Shown here: positions 1 through 11,366 of the stretch, piece by piece
Position numbering within the stretch: position 1 is the stretch's first letter
How the letters are laid out: the number at the start of each line of letters is the position of its first letter
Assembly: GCA_022575985.1 (NCBI GenBank)
Contig: JAKSXM010000263.1
Coordinates: 6,490,001-6,554,000 of the forward strand
Length of the DNA: 64,000 nt
Source of the DNA: Anagrus nilaparvatae
Taxonomy: Eukaryota > Arthropoda > Insecta > Hymenoptera > Mymaridae
Direction: 5' to 3'
Notes under the pieces: model-generated
What the model was told of the DNA's origin: nothing
Databases searched by the model: none
The model's input: the letters and a program-made list of their open reading frames with translations, nothing else
Program-made: the position numbers and the translations under genes

Positions 1-692
1 TAAATTTAGGATTCTGTCGAAATTTTACGAAAAAATAAATCGTTAATTTACTATTTTTTCGCAAATTTACAAATATTAGTAAATTTCCGATTTTTGTCGA
101 AAAATTGCAAATTTTTTCGAAAATTTACTAAATTTTCATAAATATACCAAGTTTGTCTTAAAATCACCGGAGTTGTTTTTTACAGTGTATATATATTTCT
201 CGGTACCATGGGTATCTGGGTTCTGGACAAGTATTCTATAAATTATTTTTCACTGTACATTTTTATTCAAATTTATAATATTAAAAATATATTAAAGTTC
301 TTTTCTTTTGGCTAAACTAAAATAAATTATTAAAAACGAATAAGTACCCGTTCATTATTTTACATTAATAAAAAAAAACTTCTATATTTATTAATGGTCC
401 AGTGAACGAGTTTTTACTTTTTTAAATGTAATACAATCATATTGTTATTGTTATATTAAAAAAATAATAAATATTTTACAATTTTATTCTAACTAAGACT
501 ATTACAAAAAAAATAAAAAAAAATATTTATTTTTAACATTTATTTGTAAAATTTAGGAGTAAAGCTCAATTTTTTTTTTCTTTTCCTTTTTCTTGAAAAA
601 TAGTTAAATTTTGTTTGCCTAAACCCATTAAAAAAAAAGTGTTTTTCAACTCCGTCGGTCAAATCAAGTTTTAAGAAACAAATTCAAAAGGC
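1..692. other. AT-rich non-coding stretch
   Basis: No credible gene is seen. Positions 1-190 contain short repeats of the form 'aaatttac' and end in 'ttttttacagtgt', a motif common at MITE termini, so this may be the right end of an element that begins outside the window. The rest is A/T homopolymer-rich. Confidence 0.5.
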
Positions 693-1224
693 AAGTACTA
701 TCGATCAAAAAAAGATGTGGACCTCTCGAATTTTTGAAATATTTTCCAGAATAGAGGTCCCAGAACGTTCGGGTGAAAAAAAATCTGTTGAAAAATTATC
801 CTTTAATCTCTGTAAAAATTTTTATGATTGTAACTTTATTAGGAGGGGGAACAGCAATAAATGCATCAAAAAAGTAAGAAAAAAATTTTTTTATTTTTTA
901 GGCCGTTTTTAAACGTTTAATTGGTGCATTAAAAATTATTTTAAATTAACCAAATTTTAACTGCAGGTTAAAAATAATTTTTAATGCTCTAATTATAGGT
1001 TTAAAAACGACCTAAAAAATAAAATTTTTTTTTTCTTACTTTTTTAATGCATTTATTGCTGCCCCTCCCCTCCTAATAAAATTACAATCATAAAATTTTT
1101 TACAGAGATTGAAGGATAATTTTTCAACAGATTTTTTTTTACCCGAACATTCTGGGACCATTTTTATGGAAAATATTTCAAAAATTCAAGAGGTCCACAT
1201 CTTTTTTTGATCGATAGTAGTACT
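693..1224. mobile_element. Hairpin (foldback) element, ~240-bp inverted arms
   Basis: The left arm from 693 (AGTACTATCGATC then AAAAAGATGTGGACCTCTCG) is the reverse complement of the right arm ending at 1224. The arms stay alignable for about 240 bp each, with small differences, around a short centre near 950. No target duplication is clear. The open frame at 715-912 lies wholly in the left arm and is not taken as a gene. Diverged copies of the same arm occur at 23088 (+) and 26700 (-), so this is a dispersed family. Confidence 0.75.
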
Positions 1225-2040
1225 AAACATCACATAAAATGTTTATAAAATTTGTATTACGAAAAACCATAAAATACTTATGAAATCATTTCATTTGCGA
1301 GAAAAATTTTAATATATTATTATCACTAATTTATGATTTTTCTATTCATGTTTGCTTAATTCAACTTTTGGTTAATTAACGACGTAAATTATAAGATGTC
1401 CTTAAATTTGACTAACGAGGTTGAAATAGTTCTTAATACAGGTGCAAATATGATTAATTCCCTTAATAAATGAAGAAGCAGTCAGATAAACATTTATCCA
1501 TACTTTATTTTTCCAATTTTAAAAAAGCTCACTTTACACCATTATTAAAGAAATCAAAATAAAATCAAAATAAAATCACTATAAATTACAATTATTATTT
1601 TGTTATTGCTCACTATATATATATTAAAAACTAGAATTCTTAAAAATTCTTAGGCTTATCATTTTCTCGCTCTTCCGTCGACTATAGTTTTTAAATTGTT
1701 ATTATAAAAACAACCAAATAATCTCTGTAGGATTCAAAACTTTTTTTTTTATAGTAATCACTGTTCTTATAAACTAATTATTTTATAAAAAATTAGTCTT
1801 AGACTAATTTTTTTATACTCGTATGACACAAAAACACGCACTTATTTGATCCAAGTATTTATAGATAAATTTTTCAAATGGAATTTTAATTAATAAAATA
1901 AACAATACAATAAACTTTTGGATGAAATGACTTTGGAAATTTATTTTAGTGCATCGTTTTGATTGGCCGGCCAGAAACCACCGCCCAAAATAGAAATTTT
2001 TTTTTTTTGACAATTTGAACTTTGGCAGTGGTTTAAAAAA
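1225..2040. other. AT-rich non-coding stretch
   Basis: No gene, repeat array or RNA feature could be supported. Short open frames lack codon bias or recognisable motifs. Confidence 0.5.
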
Positions 2041-2199
2041 AATTGGGGGATATGCAAATTTTTTTTATTTTTTTAATTTTTGACCAGAAGCCTAAGTTCT
2101 CATTTGCGACCACTCACGCTAAGATGTTAAAAATTCAAAAAACTAAATTTACTTTTTTTTCTTTTTTTTTCGATTTTATTATATATACTCCAGTAAAAA

Positions 2200-2690
2200 T
2201 ACGGGCTTGGTTGTATTATCACAGCGGACACTATATATGCTCTACTATAGGTTTTTTGAGTCGCTTAACACGAAAATCGGGGTCAAATCGCAGTGAAATT
2301 GGGGCTTCACCCTTAAATTTGTAAAAAAAAATCCCAAAAGGAGTTTTATTTACATATTCGAACTTTGAGCGCTCAGATTTGCACCATACGGGTTTTTTGG
2401 GTCACTGGTAAAGAATACCGACTTTTTATTCATAAATAATTAAAATTTCATCTCTAAATTGGCTAAAACTACCCCCGCATAGGTGCATGGGTGCTTTTGC
2501 TATTTTTTTACTTTTAGAATCCAGGATATGCTCATATAGGTTTTTTGGGTCGCTAATCAAGAGTTTTGACTTCTTTTTCATATATAATAAATATTTCACC
2601 CTTAAAATAGCTAAAACTACCACTAAAGGGGGTGTTTTTGTTATTTCCGCACTTTGAACGTCCAGGATATGCCAATTTTTTTATTTCAAA
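2200..2690. repeat. Degenerate tandem repeat, ~145-bp period
   Basis: Three diverged copies are marked by 'ggttttttgggtcgct' at about 2251, 2391 and 2539. Each is followed by related text: 'ttcaccctta', 'ctaaaactacc', and 'gatatgc' near the end. Spacing is about 140-150 bp. No coding function is seen. Confidence 0.6.
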
Positions 2691-2980
2691 CTAATTAATA
2701 AAAGCGCGGGTGAACGGCAGAACATTGATGGCCCGACGTACTTGTCTAGAACCCAGATACCGAAATATCTCATAAATAAACTGAGTATGTTTTGGCCTAA
2801 TCTAAAAATCTAGGCTGTTCCGAGCTGTCATACTTTCACTTTTTTTCCCCGAAAAATTGGCCATTTTTCTCTAGATTTTTAATAAGAGCATGCAATAAAA
2901 TGTCAATCAAAAAATTTTTTATCCAACCTTTTTTTTCTAAGCAAATTTTTTTTTTAGAAAAAAAAGACTGTATCAAATAT

Positions 2981-3263
2981 TGTCAGAATTATACAATACA
3001 TATATATATATACATATACATAACACTATAAGATATACTACAAGCTATTCATATGCTAATGTTTCCTTTATACAATCGTAGATGTCTCTACACTAATTAC
3101 ATGTATCATTAATTACGCTCTCTTAACTTTCTCCCATGTAATCCCTATTCAGTTCCTCCTAAGCCTCCGACAATCCTTTATACTATTATAATAAACATTA
3201 CGTAATACAAAGTATCTCTGTCTCACTTTATTTAGTCAACCAATTATTAATAACATTCTGACA
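2981..3263 (+). repeat. Copia 5' LTR
   Basis: Begins TG and ends CA with the imperfect inverted ends TGTCAGAAT/ATTCTGACA. It contains TA-rich text near its start and AATAAA-like text near 3190. It is identical by eye to the copy at 7533-7815. Confidence 0.95.
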
Positions 3264-3417
3264 GGTTATCGGCCCAGATTCACGCATTGTTTATAACATT
3301 TTTAAAAAAAAATTTTTAAATAAATTTAAAAATTTTTACACGCAAAAATAATTGGTGATAAAGTGATAAAGTGTAGTTTAAGTGAAGTCAAAAGTTAAAA
3401 AGTTATAAAATTCAAAA

Positions 3418-6400
3418 ATGGATCAAGCTAAAATTGAATCTACTTCACTATTAAGTGTACCTGTGCTAACAGGTGTAAACTACTCAGCATGGTTATTCAG
3501 AATAAAATTGTATTTAGAGAAACATGGATCGATCGAGGCAATCAATAAACCTCAAGCGGAAATCGATGCATTATCGGGCGACGCCCTAACAGCCTTCAAG
3601 GCCAAAGACGCTAGTGCCAGATGCGTCATCGTGCAATGTGTGACAGATAAACACATTGACTATCTAAGAGAAGCAACAACGGCAAAGGAAATGATGGAGG
3701 CTTTAAAGTCGGTATTTGAAAGAAAGAGCGCACTTTCGAAAATGTATGTAATGAAAAAGCTCTTAAAAATGAAATTTAAAGATGGCGAAAGTTTACAAGA
3801 GCATTTTGTAAAAGTAGAAGTGCTGCTAAGGGAACTAGAGTCCCTACAAAAGTCAAAACTAGAGGACTCTGACAAGATATGTTTTCTCTTACTATCGATG
3901 CCTGAGTCATATGACGGTATAATAACGGCAATTGAAACGTTGAGCGACGACAAGCTAACGTTCAGTTTCGTAAAGGGGCGTCTGCTAGATGCAGAACTAA
4001 AACGGCTGGAAAATAGCAAAGAGCAAAAATTAGAAAATACAAAAGAAAGCTCTTTTTCAGCAACAAGAGAAAATAAGTGTTATGAATGTGGAGACCCTCG
4101 CCATTACAAATACGACTGTCCCAGATTACAAGGGAGAAATGAAGGAAGTGAAAGAAGAGAAACAACATATCGAGGAAGAAGCAGAGGCAGATATCAGCGT
4201 GGTGGAAGACACGCCAGAGGCGGCAGAGGTCGCGGCTCTCAACGACAAGCTCACACAGCAGATGGTAATATAAATAATGCAGCTGCCGGTAATGAAGAAA
4301 GTATAATTTTTGTGGCAGTCGATAATACAGTTCTCTGCACAGCAGATGAAGGTAACGATAAAATAAACTTTATTTTAGATAGTGGCGCTACTGACCACTT
4401 AGTATCTGGTAAGGAAAAGCACAATATAGTAAACATTAAGAAATTAGAACAGAAAAGGATCATAAAAGTAGCAAACGGTGAGTTAATGTTTGCATATGAA
4501 AATGGGAGTCTCAGTCTGCATGATCCCAAAACCAAAAAACAAATAAATATAACAGTACTGATAGTAGAAAAACTAACATTCAATCTACTATCAGTAAAGA
4601 AGCTGACAGCGACGGGCAACTCCGTGACGTTCTCAGCAGAAAGATCCTACATCGAGAACAAAAATAAAAATTTTGTTCTAGATTGCCAAGACAAAGGAAA
4701 CCTCTATATTGTTACTTTAAATATTTCCAGATCACATTGCAACGCAGCGGTACAAGGCAAAGGGCCAAATTTGTGGCATCAAAGGTTAGGGCATCTGAAT
4801 CACGCAAGCTTAAGGCGGTTGGATCTACCAACATCAGCAGAAGTTTGCAGTCCATGTCGCAAAGGGAAGGCCAAAAGAATACCGTTCAAAGAGGTTCCTC
4901 GACCAAGGTCAAAAAGAATAGGAGAATTATTGCACACAGACATTGGAGGTCCAGTAAGCACACCGACCTCAAATGGAGAAGTCTATTATCAGACGATTAT
5001 CGATGACTTCTCGCATTTCACCACGGTTTATCTCCTGGAAACAAAGGGTCAGGCAAGCGAAAACCTAATGAACTATATAAGAATGCTAAGCGCACAAGGA
5101 TATAAATGTGCAAAAATTAGGTCAGACCGTGGAGGAGAATTCAACTCAATTAAGCTGCTAGATTTTTGCAAATCAAGAGGTATAGCAGTAGAGCATACAC
5201 AACCCTATACGCCACAACAAAATGGGGTAAGTGAAAGGGTTAATTTCACTCTTTTAAGTAAGGTTAGGACATTATTAGAAGAAACCAAGTTGCCAAAACA
5301 CCTTTGGGGCGAAGCAATAAGGTGTGCAGCATACCAGTTAAACAGATCTCCAACAAAAGCTTTGAATGGTGAAATACCGGCTGAAATATTTCATGGCAAA
5401 ATAGATCTGAAAAACTTGAAAGTTTTTGGAGCAAAGGCATGGGCTTATATATTGCCTACTCCACAAGATAAACTGGATCCAAGAGCAGAAGAGTGTATAA
5501 TGGTTGGATATGGTAAAAATGGATACCGTCTATGGGTCCCTGAAACAGATGACGTCATCGTATCCAGAGATGTAACGTTTGACGAGCATAGCTATATATA
5601 CAATCCAAGCCAGAGGCAGAAAAATACAAATGAGAACAGAATTCAAGAACTGATCATAAACCATAAAAATAAGGACAACCACGAAGTAACGCAGGATCAA
5701 CTTAGAGAAGAAAATGTTGAAGAAGATTCTGATACAGAAAGCGAAAACAGCGATATTGGCGAACAAGAATTCTTCAGTCCAAATATATCATCAGAAGATG
5801 AGGCAAATAATAGAAATGATAAACAGGAAGTTACAAAAACTAGAAGTGGAAGAACGGTAAAACTTCCTAAAAATCTGACTGATTATGAGACTTACACAGC
5901 GTATTGTCTAAGCGCTGGTGATCCTGAAAGTTACAACGAGGCAATAAAAGACTCAGAGTGGCATGATCCAATACAGAAAGAAATAAAAGCACTGGTTCAG
6001 CATAAAACGTGGACATCAACAGTTCTACCAAGAGATCAAAAAGCTCTAGGAACTCGCTGGGTTTTTAGAACAAAGCCAGATGGAACCAAGAAAGCAAGGC
6101 TAGTAGTAAAAGGTTATGAAGAAGACCTAACCTCAAATATCTACTCACCAGTCGCAAGGATGCCAACTGTAAGGTTAATTTTATCAAATGCGCTCCAGAA
6201 CGATTGGGAAGTCCTACAGCTGGATATCCCATCAGCCTTTCTAAATGGTAAAGTCAAGAAAGATATATACATCAAAATACCACAAGGGGTCAAAAATGAA
6301 GAAGGCAAGGTATTAAAATTAAATAAAAGCTTATACGGTCTCAAGAGTGCTCCAAGGGACTGGAACGAAACTTTGAACGATTTTGCACAAAAGAATGGCA

Positions 6401-7404
6401 TGAGAAGATCCAAAAGCGATTTCTGCCTATACAAAGGCAAGGATGTATGGATGCTAGTATGGGTGGATGACTTCTTAGTAACTGGTAAAATCGAAGCCAT
6501 CAAAAACTTTACAGAAAAACTAAAAGTCAAGTTCAAAGCAAAAGTACTTGGCAAAGTAAGCAACTATCTTGGACTTGAAGTCACAAGAACAGGAAACGAA
6601 ATGAAAATATCACAAAGCAAATTTATTGAGAAAATGCTCAAAAAGTTCAACATGGAAGACTGCAATAGTACCAAAGTAAGTACTCCAATGGTACCAAATT
6701 TTCAAGTAAACAAGGACGATGAAATAGATGAAAGTTTACCGTATAGACAGTTAGTAGGATCGCTCATATACATTTCATCAATCTCACGACCAGACATAAC
6801 ATATGCAACATCCTTTTTGAGCAGATACTTGCATAAACCATCAGAACATCTATGGAAAGCAGCAAAACGCATTTTGCGTTATTTAAAAGCAACAAAAGAT
6901 TTGTCACTGACATACACAAGGTCAAATCATAACAATATTGTAGCATACTCAGATGCTGACTGGGCAGCAGACAAAGTAGACAGAAAAAGTGTAAGCGGCT
7001 CACTTATTTTCCATTCAGGAAATGTCATAATGTGGTCTTCTAGAAAGCAGAATACAGTCGCCTTATCAACAGCAGAAGCAGAATATGTAGCAGGAGCCCA
7101 AACCTCGGCTGACATATTATACTTAAAAAATGTCTCCCAGGACCTGATAGCCAACAACAAACCAACAAGAAAACCTAATTTACTGGTAGATAACCAAAGT
7201 GCCATAAGCATGGTAGACAGCTATGACAACAGCAGCAGGTCCAGACACATCGACATAAAGTATCATTTTATTAAAGACTTAGTTTATAAGAAAAAGTTAA
7301 ATATTAATTATGTAAGCTCAAATGAAAATATAGCTGACACTCTTACAAAATCATTAGCTGAAATTAAATTTGTAAATTTTAGAAATAAATTAAAAATAAA
7401 ATAA
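3418..7404 (+). CDS. Copia gag-pol polyprotein, 1328 aa
   Basis: A single open frame carries all copia functions in order. Residues 1-200 are a copia-type Gag (YSAWLFRIKLYL). A CCHC zinc knuckle has C221, C224, H229 and C234, followed by an RGG-rich basic stretch. The aspartic protease has DSG at 321-323. The integrase has its HHCC zinc site around 454-495 (LWHQRLGHL) and catalytic D508, D570 and E606 with exact D-x35-E spacing. The reverse transcriptase has IPSAFLNG, LYGLKSAPRDW and WVDDFLV with D1017/D1018. The RNase H starts near YSDADW with D1179. Gag and Pol share one frame, as in Drosophila copia. The start at 3418 is the first ATG after the primer site. All key residues are present, so the product is probably active. 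Confidence 0.97.
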   Translation: MDQAKIESTSLLSVPVLTGVNYSAWLFRIKLYLEKHGSIEAINKPQAEIDALSGDALTAFKAKDASARCVIVQCVTDKHIDYLREATTAKEMMEALKSVFERKSALSKMYVMKKLLKMKFKDGESLQEHFVKVEVLLRELESLQKSKLEDSDKICFLLLSMPESYDGIITAIETLSDDKLTFSFVKGRLLDAELKRLENSKEQKLENTKESSFSATRENKCYECGDPRHYKYDCPRLQGRNEGSERRETTYRGRSRGRYQRGGRHARGGRGRGSQRQAHTADGNINNAAAGNEESIIFVAVDNTVLCTADEGNDKINFILDSGATDHLVSGKEKHNIVNIKKLEQKRIIKVANGELMFAYENGSLSLHDPKTKKQINITVLIVEKLTFNLLSVKKLTATGNSVTFSAERSYIENKNKNFVLDCQDKGNLYIVTLNISRSHCNAAVQGKGPNLWHQRLGHLNHASLRRLDLPTSAEVCSPCRKGKAKRIPFKEVPRPRSKRIGELLHTDIGGPVSTPTSNGEVYYQTIIDDFSHFTTVYLLETKGQASENLMNYIRMLSAQGYKCAKIRSDRGGEFNSIKLLDFCKSRGIAVEHTQPYTPQQNGVSERVNFTLLSKVRTLLEETKLPKHLWGEAIRCAAYQLNRSPTKALNGEIPAEIFHGKIDLKNLKVFGAKAWAYILPTPQDKLDPRAEECIMVGYGKNGYRLWVPETDDVIVSRDVTFDEHSYIYNPSQRQKNTNENRIQELIINHKNKDNHEVTQDQLREENVEEDSDTESENSDIGEQEFFSPNISSEDEANNRNDKQEVTKTRSGRTVKLPKNLTDYETYTAYCLSAGDPESYNEAIKDSEWHDPIQKEIKALVQHKTWTSTVLPRDQKALGTRWVFRTKPDGTKKARLVVKGYEEDLTSNIYSPVARMPTVRLILSNALQNDWEVLQLDIPSAFLNGKVKKDIYIKIPQGVKNEEGKVLKLNKSLYGLKSAPRDWNETLNDFAQKNGMRRSKSDFCLYKGKDVWMLVWVDDFLVTGKIEAIKNFTEKLKVKFKAKVLGKVSNYLGLEVTRTGNEMKISQSKFIEKMLKKFNMEDCNSTKVSTPMVPNFQVNKDDEIDESLPYRQLVGSLIYISSISRPDITYATSFLSRYLHKPSEHLWKAAKRILRYLKATKDLSLTYTRSNHNNIVAYSDADWAADKVDRKSVSGSLIFHSGNVIMWSSRKQNTVALSTAEAEYVAGAQTSADILYLKNVSQDLIANNKPTRKPNLLVDNQSAISMVDSYDNSSRSRHIDIKYHFIKDLVYKKKLNINYVSSNENIADTLTKSLAEIKFVNFRNKLKIK

Positions 7405-7532
7405 AATATGTATATCCTAACCTTTCTAAATTTTCAGTTTAAATAAAAATTATATTGTAAATTCTTTTCAAGTAAAAATTAGTTTTATACTTATATATAT
7501 TCAAATCAAAGAAATTTTAACTTGAGAGGGAG

Positions 7533-7815
7533 TGTCAGAATTATACAATACATATATATATATACATATACATAACACTATAAGATATACTACAAGCTAT
7601 TCATATGCTAATGTTTCCTTTATACAATCGTAGATGTCTCTACACTAATTACATGTATCATTAATTACGCTCTCTTAACTTTCTCCCATGTAATCCCTAT
7701 TCAGTTCCTCCTAAGCCTCCGACAATCCTTTATACTATTATAATAAACATTACGTAATACAAAGTATCTCTGTCTCACTTTATTTAGTCAACCAATTATT
7801 AATAACATTCTGACA
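7533..7815 (+). repeat. Copia 3' LTR
   Basis: Same length and apparently the same sequence as the 5' LTR. It is preceded by the purine tract at about 7522-7532 and followed directly by the AATAT target duplication. Confidence 0.95.
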
Positions 7816-9051
7816 AATATAAGTAACAAAAGGGCAAGGGAACTAGCTGAAGCAGAAGACAATGCCATTTTGCAAGCTCGATTGCAAAATTCCCGTGGAC
7901 CTCAACCATCAGGATCTCGGCAACAAAATAATGATGATTCTCGAATTGAGGATCAGAATTCAACCCGAATGCCGAGAATTCAAAATGGACCTGACTTGAA
8001 TGGAAATTTAGTACATCAAGAAGAGCAGTTAACTGTTGGTGAAAATGTAGATCAGTTAGAAGAAGAAATAAATCCTCTTCCGCAGATAATGAATCACGGA
8101 CAACCTCAACTACAAGAACCTCCACAACCAAACGATTATGAAGTACAACTACAAAACAATAACATCCACAACAATAACAACAACAATAATGTACGTCTAC
8201 CCCTGCTCCCACTCCATGAAAATCTGGATGCAAATGTCGAACCGAATCCTCGCTATATATGCAGGTTGAATGACATTCCACCAAGAAGACCCTTCAATAG
8301 AAGAGAGTTTGTTATTCGATGTAAAACAATATACCTGAATCACCTGTGAAGGGAAATAATCGACATCCGATACTTCGATTCAGCGAAAGCAATGGACTAG
8401 TAAGTTTGCTTTATTTTGATTTGCAATTTTCCATATATAACCGTAATTTATTACGAGCATATAATTAAACCTACTTATATTTGTTATTTTGTAGATTTAT
8501 TTGGGACATGAGACAGAATATGATGCCGTACAATTCAGAGATTTTTTTCATGATCGTCGTCAAGTGCCAAGTGATTTTTTTAATGGACTCATTGATATTT
8601 ATTGTGGTGAAGATATTGTTAAATACCGCCTGGATCCGAGAAGAGCTGTAGTGAATCGAGAGATCAAGCCTTTTACTCCAAGGAGATTGGAGTGCATGTT
8701 TTGTATGTTTCTTTAAATGTATATTTTACTTTTGTAGTTAAAAATTTTTTTTATTATCTGCTTTATTTAACATATAAATTTTCAGGGACCTATAATGAAT
8801 GGCATAAATTTCATCGCTTGGAATTCGAGTCAATAGCCAATATGAGAAAAGGTTTTGAGATTATTAAAAATAAATGTCAAAACGATTATAAAAAAACCCT
8901 CGCAAGGGCAAGAGCAGCAAGAGATCGACAAAATGCTAATCCAGCTAGGACACCAGTACCAACCGAGGAACCTGGAGTAACAGTGACACCTGATGTAGCA
9001 GCTGCTGCCAATGTTCCTGGAAGGCCCAATGTTGTCCGTCGACTATTTTAA

Positions 9052-9960
9052 GATCAATTTTTAATTTCTAATCAAATTAATCAAAATTGCGATAATTGTT
9101 ATTAATTTTATAGTTTGATAAATTGTGGCAGAAAAAGTTTTTATGTTAAGTTTTACACATTAAAAGTGATTTCGCAAGATAATAATTATAAGAAATCAAA
9201 TTATAAATATATTTCTTAATTATAAATATATTTCTTAATTATAAATATATTTCTTTGTATACATATTTTTTACGGTCCGGGAACTGTAAGCCCATATATG
9301 ACCATTTTATCATTTTTTAATTATTTTTTATGAATGTTATGTCAGTATGAAATATTTGCAAAATGAATGTTTAGACTTAGTGTTGCAAGTTTGCTAGAGA
9401 AAAAAAAGTGTAATATATCAAGGAACATGTAATATATCAAGGAACATGTATATTCCTTGTAATATATAAAGTTCTGTGTAAAGGATTCCTAACGGGCCTT
9501 ACAAAAATAATATTATGAAGTTAACAAATATCGAATTTGAAAATTAAAAATATTCAAATATTTATTTGTATATCAATTTTTTAGGAGGACTGTCTCTAGT
9601 TTTCCTCCAGGGCCGTACTGACTATTATTACCTTGATTATTGTTAATTTTAATTAATGGAATTATTTAAAATAATAAAAATGATTACTTACTTTTCTTTT
9701 TAAAATGTGCTGCTAGTCCAAAGTAAAATGGTTTTATTTAAAAAAGTAAACTTGACAAAAGTATTTTATTTTTATGAAAGATTTATTAAACGATAATAAA
9801 AATGTTTAAATGAGGAAATTTCATAACTATAAATTATAAATTATTAAACTTAAAATTTTAAGAATTATTTAAGATTTAAACAAACTTTTTAATTTCTAAG
9901 ATTTTAAACCGAAAATTCAAAAGTTAACTACGGCGCGAATACTGCGTGTCTAGTTGAGCT
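9052..9960. other. Non-coding stretch with two short minisatellites
   Basis: Three copies of a 19-bp unit ('aattataaatatatttctt') lie at 9199-9255. A pair of 19-bp units containing 'atatcaaggaacatgta', with an inverted 'attccttg', lies at about 9412-9470. No gene is seen in the remainder. Confidence 0.6.
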
Positions 9961-10014
9961 CAATAAAAAATATAGAAGGCCCCTTTCAGCCTGTACCTGG
10001 GTATTTATGAAAAT

Positions 10015-10155
10015 TTTTGATAAGAATAGACAAGGTCCCTACTCTCTAAATTCTCCCACGCGCTGAACCCGATATGTCAAGCCTCTATTGGTTGATAAGC
10101 TTTCCCCAATAGTTAAAAAACTCCTTCCTAGAGAATTTCGTCTATTCTTATCAAT
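10015..10155. repeat. Short inverted repeat (TGATAAGAATAGAC)
   Basis: TGATAAGAATAGAC near 10018 is matched by its reverse complement near 10140-10153. A weaker inverted match lies just inside. The ~140-bp unit could be a small MITE or stable hairpin; no target duplication was identified. Confidence 0.5.
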
Positions 10156-10179
10156 CCATAGTTTCTCCCTTAAAATAGA

Positions 10180-11250
10180 GTGGGAAAAATGATGACTCGA
10201 AAAAAATCATCCGAAATCCAGGTATATTTTTAAGCTGATAGCGGCTAATTTATGTCTTTTTAAAACAAAAGAGCTAATTTACATTTCGTATGTACACTGT
10301 AAAAAGGTTGAAAAAAAAATAATTTTTGAGTTTTCGTTTCATTATCCTTAACTTATACTTATAATTTCCAACTATGGAAAACTTAATTTATTTTATACTT
10401 TAGCTTACTTTAAATTGCAAACATAAAAAACTTATTTTAAATAATGTAGCAATTTTCGGTTCCCAAAATTAAGCCATTCCTTCTATAAAAATTGAAATTC
10501 CTGACTCAAATAATCGGAACTAAAAATGCCACATAGTTTATTGTTATTTATATTTATTATTATTGATGCTTATGTGATAAAACTTAAGGCTAAAAATTAT
10601 TATTAATAAATTATTTAGAGTATTTCTTAGACCAATAAATTATTACTCGACACATAAAAAAAATTTATTTTACCGCTTTTCATAATTTATTAGTTTAAGA
10701 TTTACTCATTGCAATTTATTCGCTTATTTAATAACTTATCATTATTATTTAAACAAATTATGAGCTTTCCAATTTTCTATTTAAGAAAAAAATGAAAGCT
10801 CGCAAGAGTAATGATTTTCCTTTGATTTTGCAATTTTGAAAAAAATAAAAAATAGAATAAAAGCATAATTTAAATTTCCCCTTTTCAAGAGGTAAGTTTG
10901 CAAAATCTTTGTTAGTGAGATAATAAAATTTGAAAAATAGGAAAACTATTGTAATAAATTGCCAAGTCATGACATTCAAAAAATTTTCCCATAAAAACTT
11001 TATCACGTATATATGTAAGTTAAATTTCATGTACACGGAAAAAAAAATTTTGAATGACTGGACGTTACATCTGTTACTAAAGAAAAAGCCATTTAGGCGC
11101 CATCTAGTAGAACTGCATCGTAATTTTTTAAAGTAATTAAATTTATTGATGCTCAATTGGTAAAAAATTGATAAAGTTTTTTCAATATCTGTTTTTTTAA
11201 GCCTGCAGTTTTGAAAAATTTTTAGCAATAAAATTGTAAAAACTTAACTA
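10180..11250. other. AT-rich non-coding stretch
   Basis: Open frames on both strands at about 10758-11228 are low-complexity K/F/N-rich translations of AT-rich DNA, with no motif. No gene is called. Confidence 0.5.
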
Positions 11251-11366
11251 CACTGTAAGAATTCTTGTGCGGCCAATTTACTATTTTGGTAGTAAATTTA
11301 TTATCCGATAGTAAATTTAATATCCTAGTAAATTTAATTGGCCGGACAAGAATTTTTACAGGGTAC
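11251..11366. mobile_element. ~115-bp hairpin MITE-like element
   Basis: CACTGTAAGAATTCTTGT at 11251 and its inverted partner ACAAGAATTTTTACAGGG near 11347-11364 form terminal inverted repeats. These extend inward through 'ggccaattta'. The ends and size fit a short non-autonomous DNA element. 'ta' flanks both sides, which might be a TA duplication. Confidence 0.55.

Larger units (their letters stand above)
2981..7815 (+). mobile_element. Intact Ty1/copia LTR retrotransposon
   Basis: Two 283-bp LTRs (2981-3263 and 7533-7815) start TGTCAGAATT and end ATTCTGACA. I see no difference between them, so insertion was recent. A 5-bp target duplication AATAT flanks the element (2976-2980 and 7816-7820). 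Just after the left LTR, GGTTATCGGCCCAG matches, with one mismatch, the internal anticodon-arm priming site of initiator tRNA-Met used by copia elements. A purine tract (GAGAGGGAG) precedes the right LTR. One uninterrupted gag-pol frame fills the interior. Nothing visible prevents autonomous activity. Confidence 0.96.
2958..9051 (+). pseudogene. Unrecognised multi-exon gene, interrupted by copia
   Basis: A spliced gene model can be drawn. A first visible exon follows a pyrimidine-rich acceptor ending at 2957 (2958-2980, resuming 7821-8399). Exon two is 8495-8702 and exon three 8786-9051, ending in TAA. Introns have GTAAGT/TTTTGTAG and GTATGT/TTTTCAG borders, and phases agree across both. The first exon encodes a basic start, then low-complexity text rich in Q, N, P and E. 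The later exons encode a compact charged domain (around YDAVQFRDFF and TYNEWHKFHR). I do not recognise the family; a distant BEN-like fold is only a guess. The copia at 2981-7815 breaks the first exon, and a separate one-base frame change lies near 8310-8340, so this allele looks non-functional. Upstream exons or a start were not found. Confidence 0.55.

Noticed and set aside
3660..7211. Antisense and alternative-frame open frames in the copia gag-pol
   Set aside because: They are shadows of the 1328-residue frame and have no motifs of their own.
7799..8284. Minus-strand 161-residue frame opposite the interrupted gene
   Set aside because: It crosses the copia LTR border and mirrors the Q/N-rich exon; the plus-strand model has splice sites.
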